Origin: Aphanothece cf. minutissima CCALA 015
GTDB lineage: Bacteria; Cyanobacteriota; Cyanobacteriia; PCC-6307; Cyanobiaceae
Reading direction: 5' to 3'
NCBI GenBank assembly: GCA_003003925.1
Contig: PVWP01000001.1
Location: forward strand, 434,001 to 498,000
DNA: 64,000 nt
How positions within the stretch are numbered: the first letter of the stretch is position 1; each line of letters opens with the position of its first letter. This document shows, piece by piece, positions 16,710-24,911 of this stretch. Made by a program: the position numbers and the translations under genes. The notes beneath the pieces were generated by a model. The model had not been told where the DNA came from. It saw only the letters and a list, made by a program, of their open reading frames with translations, and ran no database searches.

Positions 16710-17669
16710 TCAACGCACACCTTGACGTGAGTCAGACGCAAGGGGCTGCAGGCCGTAGCGGTCGATCAGTTCCTGCAGCTGCTGGCTGGGGTGATGCGGA
16801 TGCTCCTGGTCGCTCTGGAGGAACAGCCGCAGCTCCTCCATCAACGTCTCGAAAGCCCCGGCATCGGCATGGCGATGCCAGCCGCCACGGTGCTGCCGGA
16901 TTAGATGGTTGGGCTCAGGGGCGCGGATCGGGTCCTGGCTCTGGCCGTGAATCCGCGGCTGCAGCGGCCCGCTGCCCAGCAGCCAGTAAAGATCCGCTGC
17001 TCGGTTGATGAGGCGATCCAGGCTCCAGTCCAGCTCAGCCCTCAGCGCGGCCCGGCGGTCAGGCGGCGGCGGCTGGAGCCTGGCGGCCAGATTCCGCATC
17101 AGTCGATCAAAATCGATCAGACGGGAATAGGCGTGAAGCTTCAGCCGATGCTGCTGGCTGAGGACCTCGGCGCAGCAGGCATCAATGCCTTCGAAGACCC
17201 TATCGACGACGTCCTCGAGAACCCCGCCCTCCGCAGCATCCTGAAGAACCCGTGGGTTGAGGTTCACGATGGCGCTGAACCCTTCCTCAATCGAAGCCAT
17301 GGCCGGGCCGTCCATCAATTCCTGAGCGGCTGAGGCGTTCTGCTCGCTGGCCAGGGGCGTAGGCAGCCGCCAGCCCACCCACTCGATCGGCCAGTCGGAG
17401 TCAAACCTCCGCATGCACCGCAGGCGCTGCTCCCGGCTGCTGTAACCGCCATCGATCACCATGGCCAGCTGACCATGCAGCCCCTGCATCCGGTGCATGA
17501 TCCGCCAGACCAGGCCATCGCCAGTCCTGTCGAACGCCTCGTCAGGGATGGTCACCAAAGCAGCCCAGTGGCCGCAGGCCTTCAACTCCCCCACCAGGCG
17601 CGCCGCCAAGGCGGTGGTCCCGCTGCCGGGTGGCCCGATCATCAGGTGGATGCGCATGGGAGTGTCCAT
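16710..17669 (-). CDS. P-loop NTPase-like protein, paralog 3 (Walker A Lys to Thr)
   Basis: 319 residues from MDTPMRIHLMIGPPGSGTTA. Position 18, Lys in active P-loops, is Thr. Shared blocks are VIDGGYSSREQRLRCM, PIEWVGWRLPTPL, SIEEGFSAIVNLNP, LHAYSRLIDFDRLMRNLA and HRGGWHRHADAGAFETLMEE; the C-terminus ELIDRYGLQPL matches paralogs 1 and 2. Slightly shorter than these because the region after the P-loop is compact. Followed by the 149-aa gene and divergent from the ring-nuclease-like gene. Function unknown. Confidence 0.68.
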   Translation of the reverse strand: MDTPMRIHLMIGPPGSGTTALAARLVGELKACGHWAALVTIPDEAFDRTGDGLVWRIMHRMQGLHGQLAMVIDGGYSSREQRLRCMRRFDSDWPIEWVGWRLPTPLASEQNASAAQELMDGPAMASIEEGFSAIVNLNPRVLQDAAEGGVLEDVVDRVFEGIDACCAEVLSQQHRLKLHAYSRLIDFDRLMRNLAARLQPPPPDRRAALRAELDWSLDRLINRAADLYWLLGSGPLQPRIHGQSQDPIRAPEPNHLIRQHRGGWHRHADAGAFETLMEELRLFLQSDQEHPHHPSQQLQELIDRYGLQPLASDSRQGVR

Positions 17670-17730
17670 CGGACGTCAACGAACCGGGTTACTCGATCCT
17701 GTCCGGTGGGTCCGTGGCTAGGGGCCTGGC

Positions 17731-17744
17731 TTGTGCGAACAACC
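17731..17744 (-). promoter_or_regulatory. GTTCGCAC upstream element, copy 4
   Basis: Minus strand reads GGTTGTTCGCACAA, 62 nt from the paralog 3 start, with CAGGAT 32 nt after the core. It lies in the divergent region shared with the DUF1874 gene. Confidence 0.5.
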
Positions 17745-17905
17745 AGGAGGCGATCATGAAGGAAGACACACGATCGATTCATGCGATAAACTGCCAAAAG
17801 GCCATGAACAGGCCAGATCCAGTGGCTTCAGGTTCGAAAGAAGCCGGTACAGTTATTCCAACACCCGGGCCTGGCAACACTGAAGTCCAGGATTCAGCCC
17901 CCTCC

Positions 17906-18322
17906 ATGACCACCTACCTTCTGAACACCACCATCGTTCCCTGTCCCGGTCTTTGGGATGTGCAGTTGGTGAATTCGGATCCCGGACAAGCCGTGGCTTC
18001 CGTCGTGGCAGAGGATCTCTATCAGTCGGAAGCCGATGGTCGTTTCGCCCGGCTGCGTCCGGAGGTCGTGTCGGCGATTGGCCACCTCGAAACGGCCTCC
18101 TACGTGAACGCCCTGTTCGCCACAGTGCCGGAGATGATGGAAGACTTTGAGCCCATCCCTGCCAACCGCTTGGTGGTTCAGCCCGAGGTGGGAGATCTGC
18201 TGGTGTGCATCAAGCTGAAAGGACGACCGCCGGAGGGTGTGATCCTCAGTGAAGAACAGATGGCCGCGATCGGCCATCAATGGATGCGGATGCGGCTGAT
18301 CAGTGCGCCGGACGTCGCCTGA
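17906..18322 (+). CDS. DUF1874 protein, predicted Crn2/AcrIII-1-type ring nuclease
   Basis: Predicted enzyme that degrades cyclic tetra-adenylate and so ends type III CRISPR signalling. The 138-residue protein fits DUF1874 along its length: MTTYLLNTTIVPCPGLWDVQ at the start, the signature VVSAIGHLETASYVNALF with His60 at the position of the catalytic His of AcrIII-1, then NRLVVQPEVGDLLVCIKLKG and PPEGVILSEEQM. An in-frame ATG at 17756 has a perfect AGGAGG 5 nt upstream and would add 50 residues, but those codons have low GC at third positions and no homology, so I start at the domain. In a host CRISPR locus this would be Crn2; phage-type AcrIII-1 is the alternative. Confidence 0.78.
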   Translation: MTTYLLNTTIVPCPGLWDVQLVNSDPGQAVASVVAEDLYQSEADGRFARLRPEVVSAIGHLETASYVNALFATVPEMMEDFEPIPANRLVVQPEVGDLLVCIKLKGRPPEGVILSEEQMAAIGHQWMRMRLISAPDVA

Positions 18323-18415
18323 GTGGTTCATCGCACGAGGCTTCTGTCTGATCGCCCCTGATTCCTGCAGGCTTGGGTTCTGACGTTCCACCAAGCTCAC
18401 CGCTTGTTCCTTCCG

Positions 18416-18598
18416 ATGGTCGACGCCACCGCCCTGTCCCTCTGCCTCCAGGTTCTGTTCTGGCTCACCCTTGGCTTGAGCAGCCTGCCGCTCATCCACA
18501 GCCTGCGCTTGCACTGGCTCGGTATCTCCCTCGCCGCAGAATTCGCCAGGGAATGTCGACGACGGAGGAGGACCGTCCTCGCCTCCGCCCAACGGTGA
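18416..18598 (+). CDS. Possible small membrane protein, 60 aa
   Basis: MVDATALSLCLQVLFWLTLG then SSLPLIHSLRL gives one clear hydrophobic helix, followed by a basic tail (RECRRRRRT). No homolog recognised. It lies 93 nt after the DUF1874 gene in the same direction. Small size and an overlapping antisense frame make it tentative. Confidence 0.3.
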   Translation: MVDATALSLCLQVLFWLTLGLSSLPLIHSLRLHWLGISLAAEFARECRRRRRTVLASAQR

Positions 18599-18626
18599 GG
18601 CAGGAGCACACACTGAAGGGCCAGGC

Positions 18627-19208
18627 CTACGGCTGCTGAGCCGGCTGGGGGCGCTGAGGCTGGGCGGCTGTCCATCCCAGGACAGATCCGCCCAGCCCGC
18701 CCACCACAAGCGACGCGACCGTGACCAGCACCAGGCGCTTGCTGTGTCGCCGCCTCAGACGATCACGCTCCCCCATCAGATCGGAATGCGCGGCCTCCAG
18801 ACCTTGCATGGCCGCCTGCGCTTGCGTGATCTGTTCCTGCTGACGCTCCAGGGTGTCCTGCAGAACCTGATCGGCTCGATCAGGAGGCAAGGGACGCCGC
18901 ACAACCACCACTTGGTTGGCTGCGCTGAGAGGGGTACGCGGAGCCCTGGTCAGACTTGGCTCCAGCCCTTCCTCAGAGAGGGGCAGGAAGGTGGCATTGA
19001 AGATCACGGTGTCGCCTTCCTGAACTCCGGCCTCGCTCCAGTCGGCCTGGGGCTCAAACCAGCCACTGCCGGGAATGATCGGCCTGCCGTTTCTTGCCCG
19101 TTCAAGACCCACAAGAAAGACCGCCGGCCGAAGCTGATCCCGGTCAGCCCCGGGGGGGACAGCGAAACGGGCGACGGTGCCGCGAAGTCGATTCTTTGAT
19201 GGGGGCAT
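18627..19208 (-). CDS. C-terminally membrane-anchored protein at the end of the cmr operon
   Basis: 193 residues from MPPSKNRLRGTVARFAV; an AGGA just before this ATG supports the start over two upstream ones. The N-terminal ~110 residues form a probable beta domain (FEPQADWSEAGVQEGDTVIF, QVVVVRRPL) that resembles the N-terminal domain of the protein at 38536-39114. Then a coiled coil (ERQQEQITQAQAAMQGLEAA) and one membrane helix (LVLVTVASLVVGGLGGSVLG). Follows the large membrane protein by ~100 nt. Unknown function; it could tether something to the membrane. Confidence 0.55.
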   Translation of the reverse strand: MPPSKNRLRGTVARFAVPPGADRDQLRPAVFLVGLERARNGRPIIPGSGWFEPQADWSEAGVQEGDTVIFNATFLPLSEEGLEPSLTRAPRTPLSAANQVVVVRRPLPPDRADQVLQDTLERQQEQITQAQAAMQGLEAAHSDLMGERDRLRRRHSKRLVLVTVASLVVGGLGGSVLGWTAAQPQRPQPAQQP

Positions 19209-19309
19209 GGTTCCTGGCTGGTTGTTCTGAGTGAAGGGCGTGTTGTCGATCATGGCCCCGGGGCGACGCCCCTGGGGCCTGTGATCCATGCATCGTCAGG
19301 GTCCTGAAC

Positions 19310-21070
19310 CTATGGCTGACTCTTCGCGCTGACACTGGAACCCTGGGGGGTCACCCGGGCCTCGCCAGCCACCTTCAGATCAGCCCAGTAACGCTTCACC
19401 TTGTTGGCGAGGTAGGCGTAATCGATCTCGCCCGTCAGGCTGCTGCGCTGGATGTAGAGATCCACCAGCCGCTCGTAGTACTGCTGCCGGGCCAGGCGCT
19501 GAACCTCGGCATCGCCCTTCTGCACCAGGTTGGCAAGCGTCTGCAGCTCGGGATTGAGCTTGTCGACCTCATGAAGCTTCACGCCCTCCTTGGGGGGCTG
19601 CCCATCCCGCCGCTCCTTGGCCTCCAACTCGCGCACTTGGGCGGTGATCTCATCCGGGAGGCTCCTCTGAAGCTCGGACAGCAGCTCAGCCCGGTACTGG
19701 CCGCAGGGCTCGGAGAACGACATGCGGGTCTCGTCCTTGAGCGAAAACCTCAGCAGCAGCAGGAAAGCTGCAGCACTGGTGCCGATGGACAGCCACATCA
19801 TCATGTAGCTCAGCGTCAGATCGCTGCGGCTGTCCGCAGGGGGAGACCAGAAGAACTGCCACGCCGCCCCGAACGCCTTCATGGCATCTTTCATCTCCAC
19901 ACTGCCATCGGGCTTGGTGCGGAAGTGCTCGGCGAACACCTTCGGCTGGTGCTGGCGAAGGAAGGCCGCCGGGCTGGGAGCCTCCTGGAGCTGCAGCTCA
20001 AGCCGTTCAAGCTGGCTGGATTCCTGGGCGATGCGGCGTTCCAGATCGGCCTTGTTGGCCGCAGCCCGCGGACAGATCGGCCAGCGTTCGCGGGGCCAGT
20101 CCTGAAGCACCCAGCGGGGCTGGTTGGACGGGGCCACACGGCGATCGTTCCAGCGCCCGAAGGTCTCCACCGACAACTGCTGGTAGGCGGGGTTGTTGAG
20201 ACCCACCGTGTCCAGCTGCTTGATGTTGGCCTCACAGGTGGCCAGATCAGCCAGAAGCAGGGTGTTGGTAGCCGGATCACGCCAGCTGGCGATGCGCTGC
20301 TGACGCCGGGTGACATCAGCCGCCACGAGCTGGGAGGCCGTGTGATTGACCACCTTCGCCTGGCCGCTGAAGAGGAAGATGCCGGTGCCCGTCGTCAGGG
20401 ACTGAAAGGTGGAGATCGCCACAAACATGGCCATCGAAACAGAGGCGGTGCCATTGCTCTTGAGGCGGTTCACCATGCCGCCGCCGCTGCGATGGCCCAG
20501 GTAGAGCAGGACACCCGAGGTGAGCAGGGCCGGGGGAATCGGGCCCAGCGGAAACGACTGATAGATGAACTTGAACAATCCGAGGGAACCGACAAAGTCG
20601 AGCAGGGTGCTGGCCGACAGCACCTGGGCGGGCAGATGCGACTGATCGCGGAGGCTGCTGGTCACAGCCTGATGGCCATGGAGATCCTCACCGAAGGTCC
20701 AGAGGCCCGTTTTGCCCAGAACCGAGCGCAACCAGCTGCGCCGCGTCCTGGTGGTGGTGGACTGATCCAGCAGGTGCTGGCCGGCCTCGGCGACCAGTTC
20801 CTGGGTGGAGCCGCTCGACTCGAGGAAGCGCACCAGCGCCATGGCGGTGCCGGGATCACCGGCGGTGCCAGCCGCCACAGGCCGCTCGACGCTGCCCTTG
20901 CGGATCACCGGGTGCGGCTGTCGCCGCTCCGGTGCAGGGCTGGTGAAGATGAACCTGCCCTGCGGGTCACGCGTCAGCTGACGCCTGCTTTTCTGCACGG
21001 GCCGCGACGGCTGCTGGCGGCTGCCGAAGCCGTTGGAGCCGTTGGTGTTGCCGGAGTTGAAGGAGGTCAT
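19310..21070 (-). CDS. Large membrane protein downstream of cmr genes
   Basis: 586 residues. Low-complexity, basic N-terminus (MTSFNSGNTNGSNGFGSRQQ), then hydrophobic segments at about residues 155-195, 215-240 (MAMFVAISTFQSLTTGTGIF) and 425-445 (LSIGTSAAAFLLLLRFSL). Between helices 2 and 3 lies a long soluble part with coiled coil (ERRIAQESSQLERLELQLQE). The C-terminus is a helical cytosolic domain. It starts 110 nt after the CARF-HEPN stop in the same direction, so it is probably the last-but-one gene of the cmr operon. No family recognised. A membrane role in the CRISPR response is inference. Confidence 0.6.
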   Translation of the reverse strand: MTSFNSGNTNGSNGFGSRQQPSRPVQKSRRQLTRDPQGRFIFTSPAPERRQPHPVIRKGSVERPVAAGTAGDPGTAMALVRFLESSGSTQELVAEAGQHLLDQSTTTRTRRSWLRSVLGKTGLWTFGEDLHGHQAVTSSLRDQSHLPAQVLSASTLLDFVGSLGLFKFIYQSFPLGPIPPALLTSGVLLYLGHRSGGGMVNRLKSNGTASVSMAMFVAISTFQSLTTGTGIFLFSGQAKVVNHTASQLVAADVTRRQQRIASWRDPATNTLLLADLATCEANIKQLDTVGLNNPAYQQLSVETFGRWNDRRVAPSNQPRWVLQDWPRERWPICPRAAANKADLERRIAQESSQLERLELQLQEAPSPAAFLRQHQPKVFAEHFRTKPDGSVEMKDAMKAFGAAWQFFWSPPADSRSDLTLSYMMMWLSIGTSAAAFLLLLRFSLKDETRMSFSEPCGQYRAELLSELQRSLPDEITAQVRELEAKERRDGQPPKEGVKLHEVDKLNPELQTLANLVQKGDAEVQRLARQQYYERLVDLYIQRSSLTGEIDYAYLANKVKRYWADLKVAGEARVTPQGSSVSAKSQP

Positions 21071-21179
21071 CGGAGGGGGTGGGTAGGCGATGGGACAACC
21101 ATGCCGCCATCCACCCGTTGCAATCGATCAGCTCGTGCGATGAACCAGAAAGGCAGCGGCTGTACGGAACCTGGGTGGA

Positions 21180-22568
21180 TCAGACCTCACTGTGCTGTTC
21201 AGGGGCCAAGGGGTCCTGGGAGACAGGGCCAAACAAGTGGCGTGCCGCCGGCAACGCCAGAAGCGAGCTACCTGGGAGCTGCTGAGGAGGCAGGCCCTGT
21301 TCAAAACCATCCTGCTTGAGAATATCGTCCACGAAGCTGGTGATGTCGCGCTGCAGATCCCGCCAATGCCCCTCCGCCAGGGGGCTGAAGCCATGGGCAA
21401 GCAGCGAGCTGTTGCGCGCCCTGAGCAGTCGATAGAACTGGCCTTTGCGTCGGCCGAAGATTCCCCCGAGTCCGGAGCGGCCCTCACGTCGCTCCAGCCA
21501 CATATAGATGGCATTGATTCCCTCTCCGGAAGCCTCCACCTTGGTGCCATCGATGAGAAAGCACCTGTCTTTCTCCCAGCGGCTCTCCGGTGTGGTCTTG
21601 AGTTCGAGGGTGACATAGGTCTGGGCCAGAAGCTCAAGAGCCCGGTAAAGGCGAGCCACCGCATCGTCAAACCAGCCACGTCTGCCCCTGCGCTCAGCAC
21701 TGAGCAGCAGGTCCTGCACCAGTTCGTAGCCCGTCATCCCATCACCCGGGGGCTGGCCATCCATGCAGTCGCGGGCCATCACCACACGCTTCCACCAATG
21801 AAGCAGATAAGGAGTGTGCATAGCCAGAGACGAGTTGTCTGCCAGGTTGAGTGCATCCTTCCATTGAAATTGATCCCAGGCCTCCAAAAGCTGGAACACA
21901 GCCTGTAACTCCTGCACCTGTAGAAGAGAGTCAGGGGCAAGGCTCCGCTCATGGACAGTCCGGAACTCCCAGACAATCTGCGCAGCCTCGCCGTAATTGT
22001 GGAGATCCAGAATGGGCACAAGCTGGGTCTCAAGCCGATGCATCGCCTGCAACGGCGCGATGTCCATCAGGCGTGTGGTCGCGCTCTGGTCGACCTTCTC
22101 CAGGTTGGTACGCGGCCCCGTCACCACACCAACCTCCTCTCCGAGCTGAACACAGGCCATCGCCAGCGCGGCACTCATGCTCTTGGTACCTCCGGTGTAA
22201 TCGCCGAGAATCCGGCCACGAAACCCTTCATCACGCAGGAACTGGATGTGGTCTCGGATGCGCCGGTAGGCATCGGCGAGATCATCAGGATCGGGGAGAC
22301 CGATCAGCTGGCGAGCGGGATCGAACCGATTGATGTCCAACTGGAGCAGCAGGTTGGCGCCAACCTCCTTGCTGCCATCGGGGAGCATGTGAAAGCAGGG
22401 GAACCCCTCACCGATCACCTGGGGAAGACTCGGCTTCTGGCAGGGATCCACTGAGCAGATGAACACCACCTCCACGGTTGATGGGGCCAGTTCACGCCGG
22501 AGGGAACGTACGGCGTAGAGAATCGGCTCGGGGCTGCCGCCAACAGTGACGAGAAGAATGCAGGTCAT
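21180..22568 (-). CDS. CARF-HEPN RNase, TIGR02710 (Cas02710) family
   Basis: Predicted cyclic-oligoadenylate-activated RNase of the Csm6-like group, 462 residues. The CARF domain starts MTCILLVTVGGSPEPI and has the ligand loop GDYTGGTKSMSAALAMAC (about residues 121-138). The C-terminal helical domain has a HEPN motif, RARNSSLLAHG (about residues 384-394), with the Arg and His of the R-x4-6-H signature. Its ATG overlaps the stop of the upstream RAMP gene by 4 nt, so expression is tied to the effector complex. This makes it the resident effector; the other two CARF proteins are separate transcription units. Confidence 0.8.
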   Translation of the reverse strand: MTCILLVTVGGSPEPILYAVRSLRRELAPSTVEVVFICSVDPCQKPSLPQVIGEGFPCFHMLPDGSKEVGANLLLQLDINRFDPARQLIGLPDPDDLADAYRRIRDHIQFLRDEGFRGRILGDYTGGTKSMSAALAMACVQLGEEVGVVTGPRTNLEKVDQSATTRLMDIAPLQAMHRLETQLVPILDLHNYGEAAQIVWEFRTVHERSLAPDSLLQVQELQAVFQLLEAWDQFQWKDALNLADNSSLAMHTPYLLHWWKRVVMARDCMDGQPPGDGMTGYELVQDLLLSAERRGRRGWFDDAVARLYRALELLAQTYVTLELKTTPESRWEKDRCFLIDGTKVEASGEGINAIYMWLERREGRSGLGGIFGRRKGQFYRLLRARNSSLLAHGFSPLAEGHWRDLQRDITSFVDDILKQDGFEQGLPPQQLPGSSLLALPAARHLFGPVSQDPLAPEQHSEV

Positions 22569-24463
22569 GGCTCAGGAATCGAGACACGGTGAAAGGGCGA
22601 GCCGGGAGCATCCAGGCAGTTGATCAGATCCGGCTGATGGGAGGGATCCGAATCCATGGCGTGTCTGTCTGAAAAAAGAACGACGATCTCGCTGTATGGC
22701 CCCGGCCAGGCTTGAATGCAGGCCGTTTCAGGCGCCAACCCGGAACCCGCACCCCGGCACCACTCACCTAAAGAGTCGGCATCAAGGCAAGGAAGCATTC
22801 TGTTCCAGACACGACCGACTTCGCTGGGAGAATCGTTGCGATCTCTCTGAACACGGCCAGCCAGACTCGTGCCCTTCAAGCGGCGGGGATCCATGTGTCC
22901 GTAGTTCTGAGTATCCGGGGATTGGTGGAACCAGTGAATGACCATGGCATCCTGAGCTGAGCGGGACTCTCGCAGCCAGATATTCATCCAGGTGGGGTGA
23001 ATGACTTCACGCCATGAAGCGACAACACGGCCTATTCCATCTCGAGGAACAATCTTGTCACGCACGAGCCAGGCCGCTGCTGACCGTCGCGCCACTCGCA
23101 ATAGATTTCCAAGATCATGTGGAGTACGCACCACAAAGTCAGGATGCTGTTTCAAAATCGACGCATCACTCCACTGCCAGTGGCACCCAATGGCTGGCTT
23201 GGATTGATGGTAGTACTCAGGGAAAAAGATGAAGTGATCTGGACGTCTCCAGCCCCTCCCAAAGCCAGCCAGCGAAAACGTCAGTGCGTGGAGATAGGCA
23301 ACAAGCGTGTGGAGACACTTTTGTTCAGAAGGCTCCAGGTCATTGCATGTCAGCCTCCACTGCAACGTTCCCGAGACAGCATAGACATGAGAAGGATTCC
23401 TGTCGTCTCCCCAGGGTCGTACTTCTGCCTGATAGTCAGCAAAGACGGAATCAAGCAAACCACGCTGCTGACCTCCATCGCGTGGGTCTATCGCGCCAAA
23501 CAGCCGTCCAACGGCCCTTCTTGCATGCTCCGCGGAACACAATCCACCGAACAGCCTCAGCGCCATTCCTCTGATCGCTGCTCGGAAGATATTTGGACGG
23601 AACTCACCAACCTTGCCAGAAAGTAATGATGAAGCTCTGCCCTGGCCTTCCAGCTTACATTCGAAGAACACATTATCGGCAAGTCGACCCGTTGAGCCGT
23701 AGCCGGCACAGGTGCGCCCCCCGATGCCCTGCAGGAGAGCGGCCCTCAGGGTGAGCTCGATCTGAGTCCACTCCTCTTCTGCCACATCCGGCTCTGAGCT
23801 GCTGAGGCCAATCAGAAGCTCAGGCTGATACAAGCTGATGAGTGCATTGGCGTTATGCTTGATCTTGGGATCCCATCGATTGGATTGCCTGTTCTTGATG
23901 GGGTCCCATAATTGCCAGTTCTGCTGGGGATGCGCTACATCGAGAAGGCGCTCTCTCCAATTGGCATTCGTCGGCCAAGCTCCATGGAATCTCAGAATTC
24001 CTGGCTTCAAGGACTTGCTGGTGGAGGAACCTGCCAATGAGCTGCCACACCACCGCTCCGCTGTTGCCGGCGGCTGGAGGCTGCTGCAGGCGCGGCAGAA
24101 AAGGCCCTTGATGCTGCTTCCAGGCAGAAAGGGCCAACCGCCGGCGGCGATGACTGGGCGAATAAAACCTGCATCAATGCCGCTATTCGTGATCAGGCGC
24201 CATTCAATCTGAACATGATAATGACGCAGGTTCGCAACAGAGAAAGGAAACTGCGAACTGGAGCTCCCCGTCCATTCCTGCACCCAACGTGATGCATGCC
24301 CACTGCTCGCATGCTGGCGCTGACATCGGTTACGAATCTGTGCACGATATTCCATTGGAACAGCTTCATACTCACCATGGCGGAGGCCAGCCTGCTGTCG
24401 ATCCGGCGTTCGGGAGGTCACTACATCGTACGGATTGGAAGCATCAGGGTTGGGATAGACCAT
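22565..24463 (-). CDS. cmr6: Double RAMP protein, Cmr6/Cmr1-like fusion
   Basis: 632 residues, about twice the size of a single RAMP (Cas7-group) subunit. The first unit has IRPVIAAGGWPFLPGSSIKG followed by LFCRAC (about residues 100-125), the GSSxKG hallmark of Cmr4/Cmr6, and a Gly-rich loop GIGGRTCAGYGSTG (about 250-263). The second unit has NIFRAAIRGMALRLFGG and a further Gly-rich loop LAGFGRGWRR. No separate cmr1 exists in the operon, so I read this as Cmr6 fused to a Cmr1-like unit. It starts 4 nt after the cmr5 stop. The assignment of the second half is less certain than the first. Confidence 0.65.
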   Translation of the reverse strand: MVYPNPDASNPYDVVTSRTPDRQQAGLRHGEYEAVPMEYRAQIRNRCQRQHASSGHASRWVQEWTGSSSSQFPFSVANLRHYHVQIEWRLITNSGIDAGFIRPVIAAGGWPFLPGSSIKGLFCRACSSLQPPATAERWCGSSLAGSSTSKSLKPGILRFHGAWPTNANWRERLLDVAHPQQNWQLWDPIKNRQSNRWDPKIKHNANALISLYQPELLIGLSSSEPDVAEEEWTQIELTLRAALLQGIGGRTCAGYGSTGRLADNVFFECKLEGQGRASSLLSGKVGEFRPNIFRAAIRGMALRLFGGLCSAEHARRAVGRLFGAIDPRDGGQQRGLLDSVFADYQAEVRPWGDDRNPSHVYAVSGTLQWRLTCNDLEPSEQKCLHTLVAYLHALTFSLAGFGRGWRRPDHFIFFPEYYHQSKPAIGCHWQWSDASILKQHPDFVVRTPHDLGNLLRVARRSAAAWLVRDKIVPRDGIGRVVASWREVIHPTWMNIWLRESRSAQDAMVIHWFHQSPDTQNYGHMDPRRLKGTSLAGRVQRDRNDSPSEVGRVWNRMLPCLDADSLGEWCRGAGSGLAPETACIQAWPGPYSEIVVLFSDRHAMDSDPSHQPDLINCLDAPGSPFHRVSIPEP

Positions 24464-24467
24464 GGGA

Positions 24468-24911
24468 TCAGTCCTCCTGAATGGAACCTGGAGCCAACCT
24501 GTTCTTCCACCAGATGATGGCTTCGCAGAAATTGGTAAGAACAGCGAGGACCACTTGGGCTTGCCGTGGGTGAGCCGTGCGCAACTGCCAGATGCTGCTG
24601 AGTGACTCGTTTACAGCGCTGGCATCATTAACATTCAGAGCATCATCAAGTGGAAGTTCAATGCCAGTGCCTCGCAAGATATCAGCCTGGAGGAATCTCC
24701 AGGTGTCAAGGATAATCTCCGCCTTGTTCTGATCTACTGCCGATCCACTCTTGAGGCGCAGATACTCGCCCCAGAAACGTTCCAGTCCATAGGCACAGGT
24801 AAACCGCATCTTGAAAACCTGGTTGAGGCTTTTTCGTGACGAGTCACGCTGGATGGCATGTTCGACAACCTGCCTGGCACAATCATCAATTGGGTACGGT
24901 TGCCAGACCAT
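24468..24911 (-). CDS. cmr5: Cmr5-like small subunit
   Basis: Small helical subunit of the Cmr backbone, 147 residues from MVWQPYPIDDCARQVVEHAI. Identification rests on size, all-helical character, position between cmr4 and cmr6, and a Cmr5-like start and end (LVVL-type helix AQVVLAVLTNFCEAIIWWKN). The ATG shares one base with the cmr4 stop (TGATG), which fixes the start; a frame extension 12 codons upstream lies inside cmr4 and is rejected. Confidence 0.7.
   Translation of the reverse strand: MVWQPYPIDDCARQVVEHAIQRDSSRKSLNQVFKMRFTCAYGLERFWGEYLRLKSGSAVDQNKAEIILDTWRFLQADILRGTGIELPLDDALNVNDASAVNESLSSIWQLRTAHPRQAQVVLAVLTNFCEAIIWWKNRLAPGSIQED

Noticed and set aside
18397..18675. Leftward 92-codon frame opposite the small membrane protein
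   Set aside because: No hydrophobic or domain pattern and composition typical of a shadow frame.
19571..21319. 582-codon rightward open frame
   Set aside because: It is the antisense shadow of the 586-aa membrane protein; the translation is low-complexity and rich in Gly, Arg, His and Ala without domains.
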